This document shows positions 11,620 through 20,218 of a stretch of DNA of 64,000 bases, one piece after another. A model generated the notes under the pieces. The model searched no databases. It saw only the letters and a program-made list of their open reading frames with translations, and was not told the origin of the DNA. Numbering within the stretch: position 1 is the first letter of the stretch; each line of letters opens with the position of its first letter. The translations under genes and the position numbers were made by a program. This stretch comes from Cognatiluteimonas lumbrici (GTDB taxonomy: Bacteria; Pseudomonadota; Gammaproteobacteria; Xanthomonadales; Xanthomonadaceae): positions 1,190,207 to 1,254,206 of the forward strand of contig NZ_ML636798.1 of NCBI RefSeq assembly GCF_006476065.1, given 5' to 3'.

Positions 11620-14600
11620 CTACCAGCGGGCTGGCTTGTGGACGCGGAACCACGCCGCATACAACGCCGGGAGGAACAGCAGCGTCAGCACCGTCGCGAC
11701 GGTGAGGCCGCCCATGATCGAGACTGCCATCGGGCCGAAGAAGGCGCTGCGCGAGAGCGGGATCATCGCCAGGATCGCCGCCAGCGCGGTCAGCACGATC
11801 GGGCGGAAGCGGCGCACGGTGGCGTCCACGACCGCGGTCCAGCGATCGTGGCCGGCGGCGATGTCCTGCTCGATCTGGTCCACCAGGATCACCGAGTTGC
11901 GCATGATCATGCCGGCCAGCGCGATCGTGCCGAGCATCGCCACGAAGCCGAACGGCACCCGGAACACGAGCAGGAACAGGGTCACGCCGATCAGCCCGAG
12001 CGGCGCCGTCAGCAGCACCAGCACCGTGCGCGACAGGCTGCGCAGCTGGATCATCAGCAGGGTCACGACCACGACAAGGAACAGCGGCAGACCGGCCTTG
12101 ATCGAATCCTGTCCGCGCGCGGCGTCCTCGACGCTGCCGCCGGTCTCCAGCAGGTAGCCCGGGGGCAGGTCCGCGCGGATGTCTTCCAGGGTCGGCTCGA
12201 TCTGCGCGGTCACCGTCGCCGGCAACAGGTCGCCGCGCACGTCGGCGCGCACGGTCATCGTCGGCAGTCGGTCGCGGTGCCAGATGATGCCGTCCTCGAA
12301 GCCGTGCTCGAGCGTCGCCACCTGCGCCAGCGGCACCGAGCCGCCGCCGGCCGTGGGCACCGCCAGGCTTTCCAGCAGATCCAGCCGGGTGCGCTCGTCG
12401 TCGTTCCCGCGCAGCAGGATCTCGATCAACTCGTTGCCTTCGCGATAGGTTCCCACGTGCAGGCCGGAGAGCTGACCCTGGAGGAACAGCGCCAGCTGCT
12501 GCGAACTCACGCCCAGCGCGCGCGCCCGCGCCTGGTCCACCACCAGCCGCACGACCTTGCTCGGCTCGTCCCAGTCCAGGTTGACGTTGGCGACGTTCGG
12601 GTTCGCTCTCACCTTGGCCTCGACCCGGCGCGCCAGCGCGCGCACCTGGTCGATGTGCTCGCCGGAGACGCGGAACTGCACCGGGTAGCCGACCGGCGGG
12701 CCGTTCTCGAGCCGGGTGACGCGCAGCTGCAGCTCCGGGAAGCGCGGGGCGACCTCGTCGGTCAGCCAGTCGCGCAGTTCCTCGCGCGCGTCGATGCTTT
12801 CGGCACGCACCACGAACTGGGCGAAGTTGGCCGCGGGGAGCTGCTGGTCCAGCGGCAGGTAGAAGCGCGGCGAACCGGTGCCGACGTAGGCGACGAAGTT
12901 GTCGATACCCTCGCGTTCGGCGAGCATCGCTTCCAGCCGCTGCGCCTGCGTGGCGGTCGCGCGCAGCGACGAGCCTTCGGCCAGTTCCATGTCCACCATC
13001 AGCTCCGGCCGGGTCGAGTCCGGGAAGAACTGCTGCGGCACGAAGCGGAACAGCAGCACCGAGGCGACCAGCAGGCCGGCGGTGGCGGCGATCACCAGCC
13101 AGCGGCGGCGCAGGCACCAGTCCACCAGCGTGCGGAAGCGCCGGTAGAAGCGGGTCTGGTACGGATCGTGCGCTTCCTCGCCGCGCGGCCGGTCGGGCAG
13201 CATGCGGTCGCCCAGGTAGGGGATGAACACGACCGCGGCGATCCACGACACCAGCAGCGCGATGGTGACCACCTCGAACAGCGAGCGGGTGTACTCGCCG
13301 ACGCTGGATTCGGCGGTGGCGATCGGCAGGAACCCGGCCGCGGTCACCAGGGTGCCGGTGAGCATCGGGAACGCGGTGCTCTCCCAGGCGAAGGCCGCCG
13401 CCTTCAGCCGCGAGAAGCCCTGCTCCATCTTGATCGCCATCATCTCCACCGCGATGATCGCGTCGTCCACCATCAGCCCCAGCGCGAGCACCAGCGCGCC
13501 CAGCGAGACCTTGTGCAGGCCGATGCCGAAGTAGTGCATCAGCGCGAAGGTCATCGCCAGCACCAGCGGGATGCTGACCGCGACCACCATGCCGGTGCGC
13601 AGTCCGAGCGAGAAGAAGCTCACCACCAGCACGATCAGCACCGCCTCGGCCAGCACCCGCGTGAACTCGCCGACCGAGTCGCGCACCGCTTCCGGCTGGT
13701 CGCTGACCTTGCGCAGCTCCATCCCGGCGGGCAGTCCTTCCTGCAGGCGCGCGAACTCGGCGTCCAGGGTGTCCCCGAGCTGCAGGATGTCGCCGCCGTC
13801 CTTCATCGCCACCGCGATGCCGATGGCGTTTTCGCCCATGAAGCGCATCTTCGGCGCCGCCGGGTCGCTGAAGCCGCGCTGCACGGTGGCGATGTCGGCC
13901 AGGCGGACCGTGCGGTCGCCCGCGCGCACCGGGAAGTCGCGCAACTCGTCCACCGAGGCGAAGGCGCCGCCGACGCGCAGCTGTACCCGTTCCAGGCGCC
14001 CCTCGAAGAAGCCCGCCGGGACCACCGCGTTCTGCTGCTCCAGCGCCTGCTTCACCGCGGCCAGCGGGATCCCGAGCGTGGCCAGCCTGGCGTTGTCGAG
14101 CTCGATCCACAGCTTCTCGTCCTGCAGCCCGACCAGCTCGACCTTGCCGACGTCCTCCACCCGCTGCAGCTCGAGCTGGATGCGGTCGGCGTGGTCCTTG
14201 AGCACCGCGTAGTCGAAGCCCTCGCCGGTGATCGCGTAGATGTTGCCGAAGGTGGTGCCGAACTCGTCGTTGAAGAACGGGCCGACGGTGCCCTCAGGCA
14301 GCGTGTGCCGGATGTCGCCGACCTTCTTCCGCACGTCGTACCAGAGGTCGGGCACGTCCTTCGAACGCATGGCGTCCTTCGCCATGAAGATCACCTGCGA
14401 GTCGCCCGGGCGCGAGTACGAGCGGATGAACTCGTACTGGCCGGTCGCCATCAGCGCCTTCTCGATGCGTTCGGTGACCTGGAGTGCGGTCTCTTCGGCG
14501 GTCGCGCCCGGCCACAGCGTGCGCACCACCATCGCCTTGAAGGTGAACGGCGGATCCTCGGACTGGCCGAGCTGGGCGTAGGACCAGGCGCCGGCGAGCG

Positions 14601-14673
14601 CCAGCACCAGCATCGCGTAGACCACCAGCGCGCGGTTGCGCAGGGCCCACTCGGACAGGTTGAAGCGCGACAT
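11620..14673 (-). CDS. RND-family efflux permease (HAE1/AcrB type)
   Basis: A 1017-residue inner-membrane proton-driven exporter. It has one helix at residues 12-32, a large periplasmic loop, a bundle of helices, then a second copy of the same layout. The proton-relay Asp pair is in helix 4 (GLMVDDAIIAVEMM). Length and the QLGQSEDPPF start are typical of two-gene RND pumps of xanthomonads. It starts 3 nt after the membrane fusion gene, so the two are one operon, facing away from a TetR gene. No outer membrane gene is in the operon; the TolC-type gene at 17373 could serve it. Substrate cannot be told from sequence. Confidence 0.93.
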   Translation of the reverse strand: MSRFNLSEWALRNRALVVYAMLVLALAGAWSYAQLGQSEDPPFTFKAMVVRTLWPGATAEETALQVTERIEKALMATGQYEFIRSYSRPGDSQVIFMAKDAMRSKDVPDLWYDVRKKVGDIRHTLPEGTVGPFFNDEFGTTFGNIYAITGEGFDYAVLKDHADRIQLELQRVEDVGKVELVGLQDEKLWIELDNARLATLGIPLAAVKQALEQQNAVVPAGFFEGRLERVQLRVGGAFASVDELRDFPVRAGDRTVRLADIATVQRGFSDPAAPKMRFMGENAIGIAVAMKDGGDILQLGDTLDAEFARLQEGLPAGMELRKVSDQPEAVRDSVGEFTRVLAEAVLIVLVVSFFSLGLRTGMVVAVSIPLVLAMTFALMHYFGIGLHKVSLGALVLALGLMVDDAIIAVEMMAIKMEQGFSRLKAAAFAWESTAFPMLTGTLVTAAGFLPIATAESSVGEYTRSLFEVVTIALLVSWIAAVVFIPYLGDRMLPDRPRGEEAHDPYQTRFYRRFRTLVDWCLRRRWLVIAATAGLLVASVLLFRFVPQQFFPDSTRPELMVDMELAEGSSLRATATQAQRLEAMLAEREGIDNFVAYVGTGSPRFYLPLDQQLPAANFAQFVVRAESIDAREELRDWLTDEVAPRFPELQLRVTRLENGPPVGYPVQFRVSGEHIDQVRALARRVEAKVRANPNVANVNLDWDEPSKVVRLVVDQARARALGVSSQQLALFLQGQLSGLHVGTYREGNELIEILLRGNDDERTRLDLLESLAVPTAGGGSVPLAQVATLEHGFEDGIIWHRDRLPTMTVRADVRGDLLPATVTAQIEPTLEDIRADLPPGYLLETGGSVEDAARGQDSIKAGLPLFLVVVVTLLMIQLRSLSRTVLVLLTAPLGLIGVTLFLLVFRVPFGFVAMLGTIALAGMIMRNSVILVDQIEQDIAAGHDRWTAVVDATVRRFRPIVLTALAAILAMIPLSRSAFFGPMAVSIMGGLTVATVLTLLFLPALYAAWFRVHKPARW

Positions 14674-14676
14674 GCG

Positions 14677-15813
14677 CTATTGCTTCCCGGGCGCGGCGGG
14701 CAGTGGCCGGTTGTCGCGGTCGAGCGGACGCACGACCTGGCCTTCGCGCAGCAGGTGGCCGCCGGCGGCGACGATCCAGTCGCCGGGGGAGAGACCGCGC
14801 AGGATCGGCACGCGGTCCTCGCCGTAGGGGCCGGCCTCGACCGGCTGCAGGTGCAGCGCGTGGCTGCGCGGATCCACCACCCACACCGCGGTGCCGCCAG
14901 CGTCGCTGCGCTGCAGCGCGGCCAGCGGCACGGCCAGGACAGGCGCGTCATTGTCGGCGGGCTGGAAATGCACGCGCGCGCTCTGGCCGAGCTCCACGTC
15001 GCTGCCGGGCTGCAACGCGACGCGCGCCGCGTAGGTCCGCGTCACCGGATCGGCGGCGGGGGCGATCTCGTGGATCCGCCCCGGCAGCCGCCTGCCCTGT
15101 TCGTTCCACAACTCCACCTGCGCCGGGCGGCCGACGGCGAACGCGTGGATGCGCGATTCCGGCAACGCGATCGCGACTTCGCGCGGACCGTTCGCGGCCA
15201 GCGTGAACACCGGCTGCCCGGCCGCGACCACCTGCCCGGCCTCGGCCTGGCGCGCGGCGATCACGCCGTCGGCGGGGGCGCGCAACTGGCTGTAGGCGAC
15301 CTGGTTGCGCGCGGCATCGAGGTTGGCGCGCGCCGCCCGGGCCTGGCCCAACGCCGCCGCGTACGCGGCTTCCTGCGCGTCGCGCGCGGAGCGGCTGACC
15401 AGTTGTTCGTCGGCCAGCGCGGCATAGCGCTCGCGGTCGGCGCGGGCGCGCTGCAACTGGCCTTCGGCGGCCACCAGTTCGGCCTGCGCGGCCTGCGCCT
15501 GCAGCGCCAGGTCGCCGGGGTCGAGTTCCGCGAGCAACTGCCCCCGCCGCACGCGGTCGCCGACGTCCACCACGCGGCGGACCAGCTTGCCGCCCACGCG
15601 GAACGCCAGCGGGCTCTCCTCGCGTGCGCGCACTTCGCCGGCCAGCGACAGGCCGGCGGCATCGCCGCCCGCCTCCGGGTGGACCACCAGCACCGGACGC
15701 GGCGCCTCGGCGGCCGGCTCGCCGCCACACCCCGCCAGCGCGAGCGCCAGCCCCAGCAGCGGCCCGACGGCCATGCTTGCTCCGTTCCGCGGGCGTCGTT
15801 CCGTGTTCGCCAT
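14677..15813 (-). CDS. RND efflux periplasmic adaptor (membrane fusion lipoprotein)
   Basis: A 378-residue adaptor that links the RND pump to an outer membrane channel. A lipobox LAGC is seen after a hydrophobic stretch, so it is likely a lipoprotein. Then follow the lipoyl-like half RVVDVGDRVRRGQLLAEL, a long alpha-hairpin rich in Ala/Arg/Glu heptads, the second lipoyl half APADGVIAARQAEAGQVV and the beta barrel. An internal ATG at 15774, directly before the signal sequence, is a plausible alternative start that gives 365 residues. First gene of the efflux operon; promoter shared with the divergent TetR gene. Confidence 0.9.
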   Translation of the reverse strand: MANTERRPRNGASMAVGPLLGLALALAGCGGEPAAEAPRPVLVVHPEAGGDAAGLSLAGEVRAREESPLAFRVGGKLVRRVVDVGDRVRRGQLLAELDPGDLALQAQAAQAELVAAEGQLQRARADRERYAALADEQLVSRSARDAQEAAYAAALGQARAARANLDAARNQVAYSQLRAPADGVIAARQAEAGQVVAAGQPVFTLAANGPREVAIALPESRIHAFAVGRPAQVELWNEQGRRLPGRIHEIAPAADPVTRTYAARVALQPGSDVELGQSARVHFQPADNDAPVLAVPLAALQRSDAGGTAVWVVDPRSHALHLQPVEAGPYGEDRVPILRGLSPGDWIVAAGGHLLREGQVVRPLDRDNRPLPAAPGKQ

Positions 15814-15849
15814 CGCCGTGTGTCCCTGCCGCCGGATTAATGAACCGGA

Positions 15850-15873
15850 CGGTATGGTATAAATATAAAACCG
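15850..15873. promoter_or_regulatory. candidate TetR operator between efflux operon and tetR
   Basis: A 24-base imperfect dyad running from CGGTATGG to AAAACCG with TATA-rich centre; 8 of 12 positions per arm are symmetric (outer CGGT/ACCG and inner TAT/ATA). It is the only AT-rich stretch of this intergenic region and sits between the two divergent genes, overlapping where both promoters must lie. Binding by the TetR at 15893 is an inference from position. Confidence 0.55.
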
Positions 15874-15880
15874 CTTAGTC

Positions 15881-15886
15881 TACTAT
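15881..15886 (+). promoter_or_regulatory. -10 hexamer of a probably leaderless tetR mRNA
   Basis: TACTAT lies 6 nt before the ATG at 15893, which puts the expected transcription start on or next to the A of the start codon. No ribosome binding site fits in between. Confidence 0.45.
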
Positions 15887-15892
15887 TGCGGC

Positions 15893-16546
15893 ATGTCCAG
15901 CATTGCCCCCCTTCCCCCCGCCAGGCCCGCGGCCCCCGGCCGCCCAAAGGACATGGAAAAGGCCGGCGCGATCCTCGAGGCCGCCCGCCGGCTGTTCACC
16001 GCCCACGGCTTCGACGGCGCCAGCATGGACCAGATCGCCGCCGAGGCGGGCGTCTCCAAGCTCACCGTCTACAGCCACTACGGCGACAAGGACACGCTGT
16101 TCGCGGCGGTGGTGAAGTCCTACTGCGAACAGAACCTGCCGGACTCGCTGTTCGAGTCGGCGCCGGACATGCCGATCCGCGAGCGCCTGATGCAGGTCGG
16201 CCGCGTGTTCTTCGCGTTCGTGTCCAGCCCCGAGGCGGTGGCCGGCCACCGCATGCTGTGCTCGCCGCGCATGGCCGACTCGCCGCTGCCCGGGAAGTTC
16301 TGGGAGGCCGGCCCCGCGCGCGTGCAGCGCGTGTTCGCCGACCTGCTGCGCCGGCGCGCGAACAGGGGCGAACTGGAGATCGAGGACCCCACGCTCGCCG
16401 CCCGCCAGTTCCTGACCCTGCTCAAGGGCGAGCTGCACACGCGCATGGTGCTGGGCTGCTGCGGCCACTGCGACGACCCCGAGGGGCACGTGGCCGCGTC
16501 GGTGGATTTCTTCCTGCGCGCCTACGCCCCGCGGGACGGCCGATGA
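15893..16546 (+). CDS. TetR/AcrR-family regulator, likely repressor of the divergent efflux operon
   Basis: A 217-residue regulator with a Pro-rich 20-residue tail before the HTH. The DNA-binding domain runs over about residues 22-70 with the signature AHGFDGASMDQIAAEAGVSK and LTVYSHYGDKD, followed by an all-helical ligand domain. Two or three Cys (GCCGHC near residue 185) cluster in the last third and could be a sensing site, though this is only suggestive. The gene faces away from the RND operon across an 80-nt region containing a 24-base dyad, the usual layout for autoregulated efflux control. Confidence 0.9.
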   Translation: MSSIAPLPPARPAAPGRPKDMEKAGAILEAARRLFTAHGFDGASMDQIAAEAGVSKLTVYSHYGDKDTLFAAVVKSYCEQNLPDSLFESAPDMPIRERLMQVGRVFFAFVSSPEAVAGHRMLCSPRMADSPLPGKFWEAGPARVQRVFADLLRRRANRGELEIEDPTLAARQFLTLLKGELHTRMVLGCCGHCDDPEGHVAASVDFFLRAYAPRDGR

Positions 16547-16678
16547 CTTCGGTCCCGGTGACTTCCGGCACTCAGTGGCTCCCGGCCGCGGCGGCCATCC
16601 TGTCCGAGCCCTCCCGCCCCCGGGCGGGTAAAATCGCGGGTCCGGCTGCCTGGCCGCCCCCAGCGAGACTGTCCTGAA

Positions 16679-17347
16679 ATGACCCCGATCGACTACGCCC
16701 GAGCCCGCGAACTGATGGTCGAGCAGCAGGTGCGTCCCTGGGACGTGCTCGACCTGCGCGTGCTCGACCTGCTGGCGCGGATGCCGCGCGAGGCCTTCGT
16801 CCCGGAGGCCTGCCGCGCGCTCGCCTACGCCGACCTGCCGCTGCCGATCGGGCACGGCGAGGTGATGTTCAAGCCGGTGGTCGAGGGACGGGCGCTGCAG
16901 GCGCTGGCGCTGGAGCCCGGCGACAGCGTGCTCGACATCGGCACCGGCACCGGCTACCTGGCCGCCTGCATGGGCCGGCTGGCCCGCGAAGTCACCAGCA
17001 TCGAACTGCACGACGACCTCGCGGTCGCCGCGCGCGCCCGCCTCGCCGACAACGGCTTCGGCGACAACGTCAACGTGCTCATCGCCGATGCGTTGTCCTA
17101 CGCACCCGGCCGCGAGTTCGACGCCATCTGCGTCGGCGGCGCGGTCGACGAGATCCCGGCCCGCTTCGTGCAGTGGCTGCGCCCCGGGGGCCGCCTGTTC
17201 GCGGTCCGCGGCCGCGCGCCGGCAATGGAAGCGGTGCTGCTGCGCCGCACCGGCGAAGGCGCCGGCGACGTCGCCGTCGAGTCGCTGTTCGAAACCGACA
17301 TGCCCTATCTCGCCGGCTTCGCGCCGGTCCCCAGCTTCGACTGGTAA
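16679..17347 (+). CDS. protein-L-isoaspartate O-methyltransferase family protein
   Basis: A 222-residue SAM-dependent methyltransferase of the Pcm family. The SAM motif is VLDIGTGTGYLAA (about residues 84-96); the region LPIGHGEVMFKP replaces the canonical GxxxISQP patch of true Pcm, so this is a Pcm-like paralogue whose repair activity is uncertain. In xanthomonads a gene of this type typically precedes tolC, as it does here with 25 nt between. The 130 bases upstream contain TAAAAT-like sequence but nothing else that I can assign. Confidence 0.85.
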   Translation: MTPIDYARARELMVEQQVRPWDVLDLRVLDLLARMPREAFVPEACRALAYADLPLPIGHGEVMFKPVVEGRALQALALEPGDSVLDIGTGTGYLAACMGRLAREVTSIELHDDLAVAARARLADNGFGDNVNVLIADALSYAPGREFDAICVGGAVDEIPARFVQWLRPGGRLFAVRGRAPAMEAVLLRRTGEGAGDVAVESLFETDMPYLAGFAPVPSFDW

Positions 17348-17372
17348 CCCCACACACAGGTAAAGGACGCCC

Positions 17373-18821
17373 ATGATCCGTCGCCCCCTGGCCCTCGCCC
17401 TCGCGCTCGCCCTGCTCCCGGTCACCGGCGCCAACGCCGAAGACCTGCTGCAGACCTACGAGCTCGCGCGCGCCGGCGACCCGCAGCTGTCGATCGCCGA
17501 ATCCAACCGCCTGATCAGCAAGGAAGGCGCGGTGCAGGCGCGCGCGGCGCTGCTGCCGCAGATCGGCGCGTCGGCGAGCTACAACCGGAGCGAAAGCACC
17601 GGTCCGGGCCGGCAGCAGATCACCACCGTCGACCCGGTGACCGGCGAGCCGAGCTTCGAGACCATCACCGGCAACTCCGAAACCAACAACTACTCGCGCC
17701 GCTACAGCGTCGGCGTGGACCAGGTGCTGTTCGACTTCGGCGCCTTCAGCCGCCTGCGCAGCGAGCGTACCCTCAGCCGCGCCGCCGACTTCACCCTGGA
17801 GTCGGCCGGCGACTCGCTGATCACCCGCACCTCCAAGGCCTACTTCGACGTGCTGGTCGCGATCGAGACCCTGGCCGCCGCCGAGGCCCAGGAAACCGCG
17901 CTGAAGAAGCAGTTCGACTTCGCCAGCAAGCGGCTCGAGGTCGGGCTGGCGCCGATCACCGACGTGCACGAGGCCCGCGCCCAGTACGACAGCGCCCGCG
18001 CCAACACCATCCTGGTGCGCAACGCGCTGGCCGACGCCTACCAGGCCCTGGCCGAGATCACCGGCGTGCCGGTGGCCACGCTCAAGGCGCTGCCGGACGA
18101 CTTCCAGCCGCAGCTCCCGGCCGAGGGCGACGCCGACCATTGGGTCGCGACCGCGCTGGCCAACAATCCCGCGCTGCAGGCCGCCGCGCTCGAGGCCCAG
18201 GCCAGCGACTACGCAGTGGATACGGCGCGTGCCGGCCACTTCCCGACCCTGACCTTCGGCGGCAGCTACGGCAAGAACGCCTCCTGGGGCGACAACACCT
18301 TCAGCAGCAGCAACCCCCCGTTCTCGACCACCTTCCCGATCGGCAGCGAGAGCCGCGGCCCGTCGTTCGGGGTGACGCTCAACGTGCCGATCTTCTCCGG
18401 CGGCCTGACCCAGTCGCGGGTGCGCCAGGCGATCGCCCAGCGCGACATCGCCCAGGACCAGCTGGTGCAGCAGAAGCGCGCGCTCGAGCGCAACACCCGC
18501 AACGCGTACCAGACCCTCGTGGCGGGCATCAGCGAGGTCGAGGCGCGGCGGCTGGCGCTGGTCTCGGCGCAGGCCGCCTACGACGCTTCGCAGGTCGGCC
18601 TCGAGGTCGGCACCCGCACCGTGATCGACGTGCTGCTCAACCAGCAGAACCTGTTCGATGCGCAGCGCGCCTACGCCCTGGCCAAGTACAACTACCTGCA
18701 GAACCGGCTGCTGCTCGAGCAGGCCGCGGGCACCCTCGACGTGGCCGACGTGCAGGAAGTGAACCGGCTGCTGACGGTCGACACCAGCGCGCGCGCGGCG
18801 CTCGACGCGTCCGCGCAGTAG
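17373..18821 (+). CDS. tolC: TolC-family outer membrane protein
   Basis: A 482-residue outer membrane channel of type I secretion and efflux systems. It has a signal peptide with cleavage after ANA (about residue 22), then the two-fold repeat of long helical hairpins and strands: DLLQTYELARAGDPQL in the first half and the matching ADHWVATALANNPALQAAALEAQ in the second. The NVPIFSGGLTQSRVRQA segment is characteristic. It follows the Pcm-like gene by 25 nt. As the only outer membrane factor here, it could partner with the RND pump 2.7 kb to the left. Confidence 0.93.
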   Translation: MIRRPLALALALALLPVTGANAEDLLQTYELARAGDPQLSIAESNRLISKEGAVQARAALLPQIGASASYNRSESTGPGRQQITTVDPVTGEPSFETITGNSETNNYSRRYSVGVDQVLFDFGAFSRLRSERTLSRAADFTLESAGDSLITRTSKAYFDVLVAIETLAAAEAQETALKKQFDFASKRLEVGLAPITDVHEARAQYDSARANTILVRNALADAYQALAEITGVPVATLKALPDDFQPQLPAEGDADHWVATALANNPALQAAALEAQASDYAVDTARAGHFPTLTFGGSYGKNASWGDNTFSSSNPPFSTTFPIGSESRGPSFGVTLNVPIFSGGLTQSRVRQAIAQRDIAQDQLVQQKRALERNTRNAYQTLVAGISEVEARRLALVSAQAAYDASQVGLEVGTRTVIDVLLNQQNLFDAQRAYALAKYNYLQNRLLLEQAAGTLDVADVQEVNRLLTVDTSARAALDASAQ

Positions 18822-18826
18822 TCCGC

Positions 18827-18871
18827 CACGCTGTCATCCGGCACGCTGTAAATCGGCACGCTGTCATCCGG
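18827..18871 (+). repeat. three tandem 15-base repeats between tolC and waaA
   Basis: CACGCTGTCATCCGG occurs at 18827-18841 and 18857-18871, with a variant CACGCTGTAAATCGG between. The three copies fill nearly all of the 57-base gap between the convergent tolC and waaA genes. No hairpin with a T-tract is seen, so this is not an obvious intrinsic terminator. Confidence 0.8.
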
Positions 18872-18878
18872 CGCAGGA

Positions 18879-20180
18879 TCAGGCCGCCGCGGGCGGCAGG
18901 TCCCGGGCCAGCAGGTCGAGGGTGCGGCTGAGCGCGCCGCGCCCTTCCTGGATCAGCGCACGCGCCGCCGCGGCCATCGCGGCGCGCGCCTCCGGCCCTG
19001 CGAGCAGCGTCGCGAGCTCCCGCTCCACCTCCGCCACGTCGTTGCCGACGCGCAATGCGCCGGCATGGCGCATGCGCCCGGCGATGTCGCTGAAGTTGTG
19101 CAGGTGCGGCCCGGTGACCACCGGCGTGCCCGCCGACGCGGGCTCGAGCAGGTTGTGGCCGCCGATATCCTGCAGGCTGCCGCCGACGAAGGCGACCTGC
19201 GCGCAGCGGTAGAACGAGGGCAGTTCCCCAAGCGTGTCGATCACGAACACGCCGTCTTCCGGGTCCGGCAGGCGGGTGAGCTTGCGCGTCGCCACCCGCC
19301 AGCCCGCCTCCACGCACTGTTGCGCCACCGCGCGGAAACGTTCGGGGTGGCGCGGCGCCCAGAGCAGCAGCAGGTCCGGCCAGCGCCCGCGCAAGGCGCG
19401 ATGGATCGCGATCACCGCCGCTTCCTCGCCCTCGTGCGTGCTCGCGGCGATCCACGCCGGGCGCACGCCCGTACTGCGCACGAACTCGCGCTGCAGCGGC
19501 GCGTCCTCGGGCGGCTGTTCGACGTCGTACTTCAGATTTCCGGTAACCAGGGTCGTGTCCGGGTCGGCCCCGAGCAGCACGAAGCGCGCGGCGTCGGCGC
19601 GCGACTGCGCCAGCACACCGCGCAGGCCGCGCAGCGCGCGCGCGACCAGCGGCCGCAGCACCCGGTAGCCGCGCAACGAACGCGCCGAGAGACGGCCGTT
19701 GACCACCCACGCGGGGATGCCCGCGTCGCGGCACGCGAACAGCAGGTTCGGCCACAGCTCGGTTTCCATCACCAGCGCCAGCCGCGGCCGGAAGTGGTGC
19801 AGGAAGCGCGCGACCGCGCCGGGCAGGTCGTAGGGCAGGTAGACGTGCTCGACGCCCTCGCCCCAGAGCGCGCGGATCCGTGCCGAACCGGTCGGCGTGA
19901 TGCTGGTCACCAGCAGCCGCAGGTCGGGCCGGCGCGCGCGCAGGGCGTTGACCAGCGGCGCCGCGGCGTTGACCTCGCCCACCGACACCGCGTGGATCCA
20001 GACCGTGCCGTGCAGCGGGGCCGCGTCGCCGTAGGCGGCGTAACGCTCGGCCCAGCGCTCGAAGTACTCCGCCTGCCGGAACCCGCGCCACACGAGGTGG
20101 TACAGGGTGACCGGCAGCAACAGGTACAGCGCGGCCGAATACAGGCCGCGCAGCACTCGTTCGAAGGGATCGGCCGGCAT
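18879..20180 (-). CDS. waaA: 3-deoxy-D-manno-octulosonic acid (Kdo) transferase
   Basis: A 433-residue inner-membrane-associated glycosyltransferase that adds Kdo to the lipid IVA precursor. It shows one N-terminal hydrophobic helix (LYLLLPVTLYHLVW), the N-domain pattern WIHAVSVGEVNAAAPL and TSITPTGSARI, METELWPNLL, and the C-terminal GT-B part with FVGGSLQDIGGHNLLEPA. The ATG at 20180 is chosen because the helix starts soon after; TATGCT lies 6 nt upstream and suggests a leaderless mRNA. Divergent from an LpxL-type acyltransferase, the next steps of the same pathway. Confidence 0.95.
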   Translation of the reverse strand: MPADPFERVLRGLYSAALYLLLPVTLYHLVWRGFRQAEYFERWAERYAAYGDAAPLHGTVWIHAVSVGEVNAAAPLVNALRARRPDLRLLVTSITPTGSARIRALWGEGVEHVYLPYDLPGAVARFLHHFRPRLALVMETELWPNLLFACRDAGIPAWVVNGRLSARSLRGYRVLRPLVARALRGLRGVLAQSRADAARFVLLGADPDTTLVTGNLKYDVEQPPEDAPLQREFVRSTGVRPAWIAASTHEGEEAAVIAIHRALRGRWPDLLLLWAPRHPERFRAVAQQCVEAGWRVATRKLTRLPDPEDGVFVIDTLGELPSFYRCAQVAFVGGSLQDIGGHNLLEPASAGTPVVTGPHLHNFSDIAGRMRHAGALRVGNDVAEVERELATLLAGPEARAAMAAAARALIQEGRGALSRTLDLLARDLPPAAA

Positions 20181-20186
20181 CGGCAC

Positions 20187-20212
20187 AGCATAGCGAACGC
20201 GGCCGCTAGAAT
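20187..20212. promoter_or_regulatory. overlapping divergent -10 elements of waaA and the lpxL-like gene
   Basis: In a 38-base gap two -10-like hexamers point outwards: TATGCT on the minus strand (20192-20187), 6 nt before the waaA ATG, and TAGAAT on the plus strand (20207-20212), 6 nt before the acyltransferase ATG. Each hexamer lies where the -35 of the other promoter should be, so polymerases would compete. Confidence 0.5.
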
Positions 20213-20218
20213 CGCCGC

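Noticed and set aside
18827..18871. possible CRISPR array
   Set aside because: Repeats are 15 bases and directly adjacent, with no spacers.
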